From Pseudomonas fluorescens (lineage in GTDB: Bacteria; Pseudomonadota; Gammaproteobacteria; Pseudomonadales; Pseudomonadaceae): DNA of 64,000 nt. Shown piece by piece: positions 1 through 21,645 of the stretch. The stretch covers positions 806,001-870,000 of the forward strand of contig NZ_MOBX01000013.1 of assembly GCF_003732425.1 (NCBI RefSeq). The letters run 5' to 3'. Position 1 is the first letter of the stretch. Every line of letters starts with the position of its first letter. Below the pieces are notes generated by a model. The model ran no database searches. It was not told where the DNA came from and saw nothing but the letters and a program-made list of their open reading frames with translations. Made by a program: the position numbers and the translations under genes.

Positions 1-470
1 CTTTTGCAAAGCTTGGGCGAAGTCCTGCAGACGCTCACGGCTGCTGAACGCAAAGTACGACTGCATGACGTAGGGATCGCCCTGCTCGTTGCTCGCGTGG
101 TGATAGAGAATGCCTTCCTGCAACGGCGCCAGTGGGTAGATGTCCTGCACATTGGCGGCGCCGCCCGGTACCTCGGCGAGCAAGCGGTCGAGGGTGGCCT
201 GATCCACTTCGGCCAGGGTCACCATCGCTGGGGTGATGTGCGTGGTGCCGGGGAGAATGCCGTTGGCCGGAACGTCGATCTGGCCGACGCGGGTGGCCGA
301 GTATTGGCCGGCCTTGATCAGTTCGATCAGCGCCGGTTTGTGCTCGCGCAGCGCAGCCAGCAGCGCCGGATCGCTCAACGCCTGTTTGTTACCGTTGACG
401 CGCAATTGCTCATCGGTCACCGCCAACTGAATGTCTTTTTCCTTCAGGGTTGCCAACAGTTCGAGCACAT

Positions 471-474
<4 letters not shown>
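1..474 (-). CDS. Non-ribosomal peptide synthetase, third enzyme of the lipopeptide line (N-terminal fragment)
   Basis: Only the first 158 residues are inside the window; the gene continues past base 1. It starts at a GTG (474-472) inside a GTGA overlap with the stop of the upstream synthetase, so translation is probably coupled. Residues about 1-55 look like a TubC-type N-terminal docking domain (LLATLKEKDIQLAV, then a helical stretch ending REHKPALIELI). From about residue 70 a condensation domain begins, with the motif HITPAMVTLAEVDQ, PGGAANVQDIYPLAPLQEG and YHH followed by GD, the N-terminal signature of dual epimerisation/condensation domains. It would accept the hexapeptidyl chain from the four-module enzyme encoded just upstream. 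The number of modules, the final residues and the thioesterases lie outside the window. Confidence 0.93.
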
Positions 475-13487
<13,013 letters not shown>

Positions 13488-13642
13488 GAGGTAACCTGCT
13501 GTAAATGCGGAAAAAAGGAGCGCGCAGCAGCAAGTCCGTGCACACGGCGCGCAGCCTGGAAAAACTAAAACATCGGGGCGTGGGTGTCTGACATGGGAAG
13601 CAGGGACAAGCCACCCGGCCTGCGGGTGAGAAGCCAGTACCT

Positions 13643-13746
13643 GTGGCGAGGGAGCTTGCTCCCGCTGGGGCGCGAAGCGGCCCCCGCGCTTGATCGGAGA
13701 ATCTGGGACTGCTGCGCAGTCCAGCGGGAGCAAGCTCCCTCGCCAC
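13643..13746. repeat. REPIN-like inverted repeat pair, family A (GTGGCGAGGG type)
   Basis: Two inverted copies of a REP-like unit starting GTGGCGAGGGAGCTTGCTCC face each other about 60 bases apart. It fills most of the 290-base gap between the two-module and four-module synthetase genes. The rest of that gap (13488-13642) shows no gene or terminator. Confidence 0.85.
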
Positions 13747-13777
13747 GGGTTGGGTGCTGACCGCGAAGGCCCTGATA

Positions 13778-16700
13778 TCAGAGCCGGCGTTTACGGTTGA
13801 GGCTCGGGATGGTGGTCTGGGCGATTTCGACTTGCTTCGCCTGCCGCGAGGTCTGGGCCGCCAGCGCGGCCAGCGTCGGCTGGCTGAACAGCGTGCGCGC
13901 GTCGACATGCAGCCCGGCCAGACGCATGCGCGCGACCAGACTGACCGCCAACAGCGAATGCCCGCCCAGCTCGAAGAAGTTGTCATGCCGCCCCACCTGC
14001 TCGACCTTGAGCACCTGCGCCCAGATCTGCGCCAAGGCACTTTCCACGTCACCTTCGGGTGCCTCGTAAGGACGGCTGAGCAGCGCCTCCGCCCCCGGTT
14101 CCGGCAAGGCCTTGCGGTCGATTTTGTCGTTCGGCGTCAAGGGCAGCGCCGCCAGCGCCACGTAAGCGCCAGGCACCATGAATTCCGGCAACTGCGCCAA
14201 CACATGCGCGCGCAATACTTCCAGCGTCGGTGCAGCCAGTTCGGTACGCAGGGTGTAATACGCCACCAGTCGCTCATCGCGCACCAGCACCACCGCCTCG
14301 CGAATGGCCGGATGTTCCAGCAGGCGCGCTTCAATCTCGCCCAGTTCCAGCCGCACCCCGCGCAGCTTGACCTGAAAGTCATTGCGACCAAGGAATTCGA
14401 GGTTGCCATCGGTGCCGTAACGCACCAGATCGCCGGTGCGATACAAGCGATCACCGGCCACGAACGGACTGTCGATAAAGCGCTCGGCCTGCAATTGCGG
14501 CAGTCCCAGATACCCGCGCGCCACCCCCACTCCGCCAATGTGCAAATGCCCACTGACGCCAAACGGCACAGGCTGATCAAAGGCATCGAGGACGTACAGC
14601 CGGGTGTTGCTCAGGGCCTTGCCGATCGGCACCAGCGTCTGCGGCACCGGTTCGCCGGGTTCCAGCGTCCAGGCGCTGCTGTCGACAGTGGTTTCGGTCG
14701 GCCCATAGACGTTGTGCAGGCGCACCCACGGCAGGCGCTCGCGCACTTGCCGGGCCAGCGCTACGGTCAATTCGCCGCCACCGTTGAGCACGTCGGTGAG
14801 GCTGGTGCACTGACTGACATCGTCTTGTTCGATGAATTGCTGCAACAACGCCGGCACGAACTTGACCACGGTAATCTGCTGCTCGCGGATCACTTGCGTC
14901 ACATACGCCGAATCGCGATTGCCATCGGCCCGCGCCAGCACCAGACGCATGCCCGAGCACAGTGGCCAGAAAATCTCCCACACCGAACTGTCGAAACTGT
15001 ACGGCGCCTTTTGCAGCAACGCCCCGTGCTCGGTCGGCGGCGCAAGCTGCGAGCCCCAATGCACCATGTTGCAGGCGCTGCGGTGTTCGATCATCACGCC
15101 CTTCGGCGTGCCGGTGGAGCCGGAGGTGTAGATCATGTAGGCCAGATTCGTCGCGCCGAGGCCCGGCACCTGCGAATTGTCGTACGGCTGGTCCTGCCAG
15201 GCACCGAGGTCGAGATCGATCAGCGGCACGCCGGGCTCGCCGAGCAAATCACGCGTTGCGGCATGCACCAGCAGCGCGACCGGCGCGCTGTCCTGCAACA
15301 TGTAGTTCAGCCGTTGCAGCGGATAATCCGGATCAAGCGGCACGTAAGCACCGCCCGCCTTGAGAATGCCCAGCAGACCGATCACCAGCTCAGGCCCGCG
15401 CTCGACGCAGATCGCTACCCGCGAATCCGGCTTTACGCCGAGCCCGCGCAGATGATGGGCCAAGCGGTTGGCCTGCTCGTTCAGCTCGCGATAGGTCAGG
15501 CGTTGCTCGGCGAACTGCACGGCGATGGCATCCGGCTTGCGCTGCACCTGTTGTTCGAACAGTGCCTGCAGCGGTTGCTCCATCGGGCAGTCGACGGCGG
15601 TGGCGTTGAACTCGATCAGCAGCTGTTGCAGCTCTTGTTGCGGCAACAATGGCAGACGATTCAACGGTTGCTGCGGCGAGCTCTCCAGCGCCTCGACCAA
15701 GCCGCGCAGCGCTGACTGCACATAAGCGCCAATCCGCTGCGCGCCGATGCTCGACAGGGTTCGGGTGGTCAGACGCAAGCCCGTGCCGAGGTCATCGACA
15801 CTCAGGGTAAACGGGTAATTGGTTCGTTCCTCGCTGGCCAGGGTCTCGATGCCCTGCCAGGTTTGCCGGGAGGTCGTTTGCTCGACATCCTCGCTGTGCC
15901 GATAGTTGAGCAACGCGCTGAACAGCGGCGCCGGCGCTGCAACGCCGCTGCAACGCTGGGCCAGCGCCAACGAAGCGTGTTCATGGGCGAGTAACGCGGT
16001 GAGGCGGGCGTGGGTGGATTTCACCGCAGCACGCGCGCCCTCGCCGACATCGACCCGCAGCGGCAAGGTATTGATAAACACCCCCAACGCCCGATCGGCA
16101 CCGGCGCCGCCCTGCATGCGGCCCATCAGCACGGTGCCGAATACCACGCTTTGCTGCACGGAAGTCGCCGCCAGCACTTGCGCCCAGGCGAGGTGGATCA
16201 GGCTGGCGACACTCACGCCGGCCAGACGCGCCTGCTGCAGCAGGCGCTGATACAGATCGCTGGCCAGCGTCTGCTCGGCTTCTTCGATGTTGCTGCCGTC
16301 GCCCTGTACGTTCTGCAAAGCAAACGGCAAGGTCGGCTCGTCGATGTCGCCGAGCATCTGGCGAAAGAACGCTTCGTGCTCCTGCTCACTCACGCCCAGT
16401 CGCGTCTGCGCCACATAATTGCGGTACGGCACCGGCGCTGCCAGCGGTTCGCCGTGCCCGGACAGGCTGGCGTGGATTTCTTCGCGCATCGCCTCCAGCG
16501 CAATGTGATCCATTGCCAAATGATGGAACAGCAAGATGCCCACCACCCGGTCGTGCGCGGGGTCACGGGCATATATCAAGCGCAGCAGCGGTGCCTGGCT
16601 GACGTCCAGACGATAGCGCCGCGCATCGAAGCGCGCGTGCAATTGATTGAGGATCGCGCCGTCGGCAGGATCCAGTTCGACCTCTTGCACCGGCAGAATC

Positions 16701-19700
16701 GCCTCGCGCCACACCACCTGTACCGGCGACGTCAGCCCTTCCCATACCACCGCCGTACGCAAGATGTCGTGCCGCGCCATGACCTGGCGCAGCGCAGCGG
16801 CGAAGGCTTCGACTCGTTCGAGGCTGTCGAACGCCAGCAGCGATTGCAGCAGATACGGATCGCCCTGCGCGGCGGTGATGTGGTGGTAAAGAATGCCTTC
16901 CTGCAACGGCGCCAGCGGGTAGATGTCCTGCACATTGGCGGCGCCGCCGGGCACGGTCGCGACGATACGCTCAATCATCGTCTGATCCAGTTGCACCAGC
17001 GGCAACAGGTCGGGGGTGATGTGCGTGCAATCGAGCGGGATGCGGTTGGCCGGCACCTCGACTTCGCGGCCGCTGCCCTCCGCCGCCGCCAACGCCGCCA
17101 GTGTCGGTTGGCTGAACAGCACCCGAACATCGCTGCTCATGCCGATCTGACGCATGCGCTCGATCAGGCCCACGGCCAATAAAGAGTGGCCGCCCAGCTC
17201 AAAGAAATGGTCGTGGCGCCCTACCCGTTCAACCTGCAACACCTCGGCCCAGATCTGTGCGAGAGCGATTTCGACGTCACCTTGTGGCGCCTCGTATTGA
17301 CGCCGGATCAACGCTTCCGGCCCCGGTCCCGGCAAGGCCTGGCGATTGAGCTTGCCGTTGGCCGTCAGCGGCAACGTCGCCAGGTGGATGTAGGCGGCCG
17401 GCAGCATGGCGGCTGGCAAACGCGAGGTCAGGTGCGCGTGCAGTTGCAGGATGTCCAGCGTTTCACGCTCGGTGAACCACGCCAACAGTTGGCCGTCGCG
17501 CACCAGCACCACGGCCTCCTGCACCGAATCATGGCTGGCGAGCGCCGCTTCGATTTCGCCCAGTTCGACACGCACCCCGCGGACTTTCACCTGGTCATCG
17601 TTGCGACCGATGTACTCAAGATTGCCGTCGGCGCGCCAGCGGGCAAGGTCACCGGTACGGTACATGCGCGCATCAGGCTGCGCACTGAACGGATCGTCGA
17701 GGAAGCGTTCGGCGGTCAGGTCCGGGCGATTCAGATACCCCCGGGCCACCCCGGCGCCGCCGACATACAGCTCGCCGATGATGCCGATCGGCACCGGGCG
17801 CTGCTGATCATCGAGCAAATAAGCCGTGGCATTGCTCAGCGGTTTGCCGATGTGCAACGCCTGCCCCGGGGTGATTAGCCCCGAGGTGGCGACCACCGTG
17901 GCTTCGGTCGGGCCATAGTTGTTGACCACCGCAAAAGACTGCGCGCGGTGGAACTGGCGCAGACGATCACCGCCGATCAGCAAGGTGCGCAAGGTCGGGT
18001 GATCGAGTTGTTTGCTGAAGGCGTATTCGGCAATCGGCGTCGGCAGAAAGCTGACGTCTAGCGGCTGCGCCCGCCACCAGGCGAGCAGCGCATCGATGTC
18101 TTCGCTGCCTTCGCTTGCGGGCGCAAAATGCACCGTCGCCCCGGCACACAGCGCCGGCCAAACCTCCCACGCCATCGCGTCAAAACCGAAGCCGGCGAGG
18201 CTCGACGTGTGCTGCCCGGGGCCAAGTCCAAACGCCGCGCAATGCCAGTCGACCAGATTGCCCAGTGTGCGGTGCTCGACCATCACGCCTTTGGGCAACC
18301 CGGTTGAGCCGGAGGTGTAAATCACATAAGCGAGGTGGCGGGTGTTCAATCCCGGCACGTCAGGATCGGTCACGTTGTCGAGCGACCAAACGCGCCGATC
18401 CAGCTCGATCACTGGCAGCGCTGTGGCGGGCAAACGATCACGCAGATCGCTTTGCGTCAGCAGCCCCACCGGCGCACTGTCGCTGAGCAGATAACTCAGG
18501 CGCTCGGGCGGATGCGCCGGGTCAATCGGCACATAAGCGGCGCCAGCCTTGAGAATCGCCAGCAGCCCGACCAGCGTCTCCAGGCCGCGGCGGGCAACGA
18601 TCGCCAGACGATCGTCAGGGCGCACACCGAGGCCGATCAGATGGTGGGCCAACGCATTGGCTTGCCGGTTCAGCTCGGCATAACCCAGGGTTCGTCCCTG
18701 ATACGTCGCGACCACGGCGTCCGGTTGTTCGGCTACTCGCGATTCGAAGCGCTGATGAATCAGTTGGTCTTGCGGATAACTGACCCGGGTGTCGTTCCAC
18801 TCATTGAGCAGGGCCAGCTCTGCCGGGCTATTGAGGTTGAAATCGGCAATCGCCAGTGTCGGACATTCCAGGCCTTGCTGCAGAATCAGCAGCAAGCGCT
18901 CGGTCAACGCCGCGATCTCGTCAGCCGTGAAATAGGCCGGCGAGTACACCAGATGCAACCAGGCCTTGTCGGTGTAACGGTTGCTGCGCAAGTGCAAGGC
19001 CAGCGGTGTCGCCTCGTGCTGGTTGGAGACCTTGACCGAGTGTCCCGACGCCTCACCGTAACGGTAGTCATGGTCGTCCTGTTCGTAGGACACCGACAGC
19101 TCGAACAGTTGCGCACGGTCTTCACGCAACAGGCCCAGCGCGCGGTTCATCTCGCTCAGCGGGTAGCGTTGATGGCGGAAATCCTGCTTCAGACCAGCGC
19201 CGATCGCCTTGATCAATTCAGCGAATGACACCGCTCGGCCAAAGCCCATGCGCATTGCACTGACCTGGGTGAACAACCCCAAAGTGCTTTTGAAGCGGGC
19301 ACCGGAGCGATTGAGAATCGGCAAACCGACCACCCACTCGTCACGTTGGCCGGTACGACTGAAATACACATGCAGCGCTGCCAGCAACACGTGGAAGGCC
19401 GAACCACCGAATTGTCGCGCGCAGTCTTTCATGCGCTGGTGCAGCACGGCGGGAAACGCCTCGACGTGGATGCGACTTGGCGCTGCTTCAGCGTCGAGGG
19501 GTTCGCGATGGCAGGGAGTCAACAAGGTCTCGGGAAGGCTACGGTACTTGTCCAGCCAGTAGCGTTGATCAACTTCATAGCGGGATGATTGATGGTAGCG
19601 CGCGTCATCTTCGATAAAGCCGAGATAGGACGGTGCCGCCACACGCGGGCGCTCGCCACGGCACAACGCGCTGTAGATCTCGCCCACCGACTTGAACAAC

Positions 19701-20188
19701 AGCGCGAAAGCCCAGCCATCGATAATCAAGTGGTGAGCCTGCGCCGCCAGCCAGTGTCGATGGCGATCGAGGCGAATCAGGCTGAAGCGGAACAATGCTT
19801 GCCCGCTCAACACGAAGGGCTGCGCCATTTGCGCTTCAACCTGCGTCCGGGCCGCTGCCTGTGGATCGGGTTGGCCGCTGAGATCAAGCAGCGGCATGGC
19901 TACCGGCAGCACCTGCGTAAATCCTTGCAGCGGCAACCCATCGTCACCAACGTCCGATAACAGAACAATGCGCAAGGCATCATTCGCTGCCACCAGAGAC
20001 TCAAGCGCTGATTGCATCAATGCCGGATCCAGCGGGCCGCTCAGTTCGACGTAACCGCCAATGTTGTACAGCGGCGAATCTCCGCGACTCAGTTGGTCCA
20101 GCCAGATATCCCGTTGGGCGGCGGTCAGCGCAAATGTCTCGACAGGCACGGACACATCGTCCGCCACGTTGGCAGAAGTAGGCTGCAT
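13778..20188 (-). CDS. Non-ribosomal peptide synthetase, starter enzyme, two modules (predicted Leu-Glu/Gln)
   Basis: A 2136-residue protein with order Cstart-A-T-C-A-T. It would acylate and load the first amino acid of a lipopeptide. Start ATG 20188 follows GAAGGA. The first condensation domain has HHLIIDG near residue 157, begins directly without a docking segment, and looks like lipo-initiation (starter) C domains, which in this family accept 3-hydroxy fatty acids. Adenylation 1 (A3 loop near 629) has pocket DAWFLGNVVK, the Leu code. Adenylation 2 (A3 loop near 1689) reads DSWKLGVVDK; the Lys and Asp fit an acidic or amide side chain and I assign Glu or Gln from memory of related lipopeptides, less surely. 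Carrier motifs sit near 998 and 2074. The internal condensation domain (HHLAMDH near 1223) has the YHH...GD dual E/C signature. It is transcribed towards the four-module gene and divergently from the LuxR gene. Confidence 0.96.
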   Translation of the reverse strand: MQPTSANVADDVSVPVETFALTAAQRDIWLDQLSRGDSPLYNIGGYVELSGPLDPALMQSALESLVAANDALRIVLLSDVGDDGLPLQGFTQVLPVAMPLLDLSGQPDPQAAARTQVEAQMAQPFVLSGQALFRFSLIRLDRHRHWLAAQAHHLIIDGWAFALLFKSVGEIYSALCRGERPRVAAPSYLGFIEDDARYHQSSRYEVDQRYWLDKYRSLPETLLTPCHREPLDAEAAPSRIHVEAFPAVLHQRMKDCARQFGGSAFHVLLAALHVYFSRTGQRDEWVVGLPILNRSGARFKSTLGLFTQVSAMRMGFGRAVSFAELIKAIGAGLKQDFRHQRYPLSEMNRALGLLREDRAQLFELSVSYEQDDHDYRYGEASGHSVKVSNQHEATPLALHLRSNRYTDKAWLHLVYSPAYFTADEIAALTERLLLILQQGLECPTLAIADFNLNSPAELALLNEWNDTRVSYPQDQLIHQRFESRVAEQPDAVVATYQGRTLGYAELNRQANALAHHLIGLGVRPDDRLAIVARRGLETLVGLLAILKAGAAYVPIDPAHPPERLSYLLSDSAPVGLLTQSDLRDRLPATALPVIELDRRVWSLDNVTDPDVPGLNTRHLAYVIYTSGSTGLPKGVMVEHRTLGNLVDWHCAAFGLGPGQHTSSLAGFGFDAMAWEVWPALCAGATVHFAPASEGSEDIDALLAWWRAQPLDVSFLPTPIAEYAFSKQLDHPTLRTLLIGGDRLRQFHRAQSFAVVNNYGPTEATVVATSGLITPGQALHIGKPLSNATAYLLDDQQRPVPIGIIGELYVGGAGVARGYLNRPDLTAERFLDDPFSAQPDARMYRTGDLARWRADGNLEYIGRNDDQVKVRGVRVELGEIEAALASHDSVQEAVVLVRDGQLLAWFTERETLDILQLHAHLTSRLPAAMLPAAYIHLATLPLTANGKLNRQALPGPGPEALIRRQYEAPQGDVEIALAQIWAEVLQVERVGRHDHFFELGGHSLLAVGLIERMRQIGMSSDVRVLFSQPTLAALAAAEGSGREVEVPANRIPLDCTHITPDLLPLVQLDQTMIERIVATVPGGAANVQDIYPLAPLQEGILYHHITAAQGDPYLLQSLLAFDSLERVEAFAAALRQVMARHDILRTAVVWEGLTSPVQVVWREAILPVQEVELDPADGAILNQLHARFDARRYRLDVSQAPLLRLIYARDPAHDRVVGILLFHHLAMDHIALEAMREEIHASLSGHGEPLAAPVPYRNYVAQTRLGVSEQEHEAFFRQMLGDIDEPTLPFALQNVQGDGSNIEEAEQTLASDLYQRLLQQARLAGVSVASLIHLAWAQVLAATSVQQSVVFGTVLMGRMQGGAGADRALGVFINTLPLRVDVGEGARAAVKSTHARLTALLAHEHASLALAQRCSGVAAPAPLFSALLNYRHSEDVEQTTSRQTWQGIETLASEERTNYPFTLSVDDLGTGLRLTTRTLSSIGAQRIGAYVQSALRGLVEALESSPQQPLNRLPLLPQQELQQLLIEFNATAVDCPMEQPLQALFEQQVQRKPDAIAVQFAEQRLTYRELNEQANRLAHHLRGLGVKPDSRVAICVERGPELVIGLLGILKAGGAYVPLDPDYPLQRLNYMLQDSAPVALLVHAATRDLLGEPGVPLIDLDLGAWQDQPYDNSQVPGLGATNLAYMIYTSGSTGTPKGVMIEHRSACNMVHWGSQLAPPTEHGALLQKAPYSFDSSVWEIFWPLCSGMRLVLARADGNRDSAYVTQVIREQQITVVKFVPALLQQFIEQDDVSQCTSLTDVLNGGGELTVALARQVRERLPWVRLHNVYGPTETTVDSSAWTLEPGEPVPQTLVPIGKALSNTRLYVLDAFDQPVPFGVSGHLHIGGVGVARGYLGLPQLQAERFIDSPFVAGDRLYRTGDLVRYGTDGNLEFLGRNDFQVKLRGVRLELGEIEARLLEHPAIREAVVLVRDERLVAYYTLRTELAAPTLEVLRAHVLAQLPEFMVPGAYVALAALPLTPNDKIDRKALPEPGAEALLSRPYEAPEGDVESALAQIWAQVLKVEQVGRHDNFFELGGHSLLAVSLVARMRLAGLHVDARTLFSQPTLAALAAQTSRQAKQVEIAQTTIPSLNRKRRL

Positions 20189-20390
20189 AAGGTCCTTCTC
20201 ATGTAATTTTGCCGGTATTCAAGCATCGGCCCTGCCACCGACATGACACCTGAAACCCGGACAACCACCCCGCTCATACGCGCCTGTCTGACGCTATGAG
20301 CGTGGTTATCGCAGGCTCTGTCTAAAAGTTCGGAGAGGAAATACTGAAAAGCTTGTAGGAAAAAAGCCACGCACCAGCGCCGCCATTTGC

Positions 20391-20475
20391 CCGGGTGCTA
20401 GCGCCCGGAAATCAGCAACCCTTGGATTTCCGGGGCCTTGGCGTGACTGAACAGTCACTCAAGCAGGCATGCCTG
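20391..20475. promoter_or_regulatory. Cluster of four inverted repeats in the synthetase/LuxR divergent promoter region
   Basis: The 488-base gap between the starter synthetase and the LuxR gene holds no convincing gene. Inside it are an 18-base near-palindrome with one mismatched pair (20391-20408), a 9-base perfect stem with an 11-base loop (CCGGAAATC...GATTTCCGG, 20405-20433), GTGACTG-AA-CAGTCAC (20443-20458) and the perfect 12-base palindrome CAGGCATGCCTG (20464-20475). A shorter CCTAC/GTAGG repeat is at 20543-20556. Position and density suggest operator sites, perhaps for the adjacent LuxR protein; which protein binds is unknown. Confidence 0.5.
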
Positions 20476-20660
20476 TCATCGATGCCGTCAGAACCCCGGC
20501 GCCAACATTCAGAAATGGTGGCACTTTGTGTCCCTGTTTTCCCCTACAGACGTAGGACAAATCCATGGGCTTAAATCCCGCTCCAGATCGTGCTCAAGGA
20601 GAAATGACGGCGTGGGTGGCTTTTGCATAAACGGAAGACGATTCAGTGAAGGTTCTGAAC

Positions 20661-20677
20661 CAGGGATGACAAGGATA
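20661..20677 (+). promoter_or_regulatory. Two RsmA/RsmE-like motifs at the luxR ribosome-binding site
   Basis: CAGGGATG (20661-20668) and CAAGGATA (20670-20677) match the CANGGANG core bound by RsmA/E translational repressors, the second with one mismatch. They overlap the only Shine-Dalgarno-like sequences before the ATG at 20677. The Gac/Rsm pathway is known to control lipopeptide production in Pseudomonas, so post-transcriptional control of this regulator is plausible. Binding itself is inferred. Confidence 0.5.
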
Positions 20678-21471
20678 TGAATCTGACCGGCAGTATTCGC
20701 AATATGGAAAACCCGCATTTCTACTGGCAACTGGGTGAACTGATTGCAAGCACTGGCGATGATCACTTCGCCACGAACATGTTCCAGTTGGTCGACACCT
20801 TGGTGCCGGTCAACCGGGTGGATCTGAGTGAATGGACGCTGGATGAACGTCAGGCCAGCGTGGTCGACATCAAGCCGTTGGGCAGCGCCGGTTTGACGCA
20901 GACGTGTGCCCCGCCCGATCCGCTGGAGAGTCCCGACGATCATCCGCTGTTGCAGAAGATGATCGAGATGAACGACTCGTTGCTGATTCAACTGAAAGCC
21001 TCGCTCCAGCCTCGCCATCCGCAGCACAGCGCCCATCAATGCAATCTGGTTTCGCGCACGTCCAACCGCCGTTGCGTGATTTCATTTTACCGGCCGCATA
21101 CCCAACGAGTGTTTTCCCTGCCGGAGCTGTCGTTTCTCAAGCGCCTGTCCGACACCCTGCTGCCGCTGATCGAACGTCACGCGCAGATCAGTCGGCAAAT
21201 CCTCGCCCGGCAAACCCGCCAGCCGTTGGCCGAACTGGATCAGGCGCCGCTGGCGCAAGTGTTCGATGAGCGCCTGGCATTCAGCGACATCGCCCTGTCG
21301 GTGCGCGAGAAAGAAGTCTGCCTGGGCCTGTTGACCGGTGGCACCGTGCCGCAAATGGCGGAGAAGCTGCGGGTCAAAAACAGCTCGATCGAGACGTACC
21401 TGAAACGCGCCACGGCCAAACTCGGCGTCAGTGGCCGCCATGGCCTGGCGAAATGGATGGCCGGGGCCTGA
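20677..21471 (+). CDS. LuxR-family transcriptional regulator of the lipopeptide locus
   Basis: A 264-residue protein. The C-terminal part (about 205-260) is a LuxR/GerE helix-turn-helix with LSVREKEVCLGLL, then the recognition-helix region VKNSSIETYLKRATAKLGV. The N-terminal 200 residues do not show the conserved tryptophans and tyrosines of acyl-homoserine-lactone binding domains, so it is probably of the MassAR/ViscAR-like class rather than a quorum sensor. Start is ATG 20677; the AAGGA just before it is very close, so AGGGA at 20662 may be the working ribosome site. It is divergent from the starter synthetase and followed by the outer membrane efflux gene. Its likely job is activation of the synthetase genes. 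Confidence 0.88.
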   Translation: MNLTGSIRNMENPHFYWQLGELIASTGDDHFATNMFQLVDTLVPVNRVDLSEWTLDERQASVVDIKPLGSAGLTQTCAPPDPLESPDDHPLLQKMIEMNDSLLIQLKASLQPRHPQHSAHQCNLVSRTSNRRCVISFYRPHTQRVFSLPELSFLKRLSDTLLPLIERHAQISRQILARQTRQPLAELDQAPLAQVFDERLAFSDIALSVREKEVCLGLLTGGTVPQMAEKLRVKNSSIETYLKRATAKLGVSGRHGLAKWMAGA

Positions 21472-21494
21472 CGTTCAAGAACAATGCAGGCCTT

Positions 21495-21598
21495 TGTGGC
21501 GAGGGCGCTTGCTTCCGCTGGACTGCGTAGCAGGCCCGTTTTCAGGAGCACAACAAGGGCTGATTCGCGACCCAGCGCGAGCAAGCTCCCTCGCCACA
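21495..21598. repeat. REPIN-like inverted repeat pair, family A (diverged)
   Basis: Left unit GTGGCGAGGGCGCTTGC and right unit GCAAGCTCCCTCGCCAC face each other between the LuxR gene and the efflux gene. The left arm carries substitutions not seen in the other family A copies. Confidence 0.8.
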
Positions 21599-21645
21599 GG
21601 TTTGCTTTGCAAGCGTCTACCCCCTTTCAGATATGAGGCAGTTCG

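Noticed and set aside
13488..13733. N-terminal extension of the four-module synthetase up to 13733
   Set aside because: The extra 82 residues translate a REPIN and intergenic DNA; ATG 13487 has its own ribosome site and begins the docking domain.
13754..15715. Plus-strand open frame of 653 codons opposite the starter synthetase
   Set aside because: Mirror of well-supported NRPS domains on the minus strand, with no recognisable protein features.
20529..20559. TGTCCC...GGACA as a syr-syp-type LuxR box upstream of the regulator
   Set aside because: The arms are too far apart (31 bases overall) and only partly complementary compared with the compact known box.
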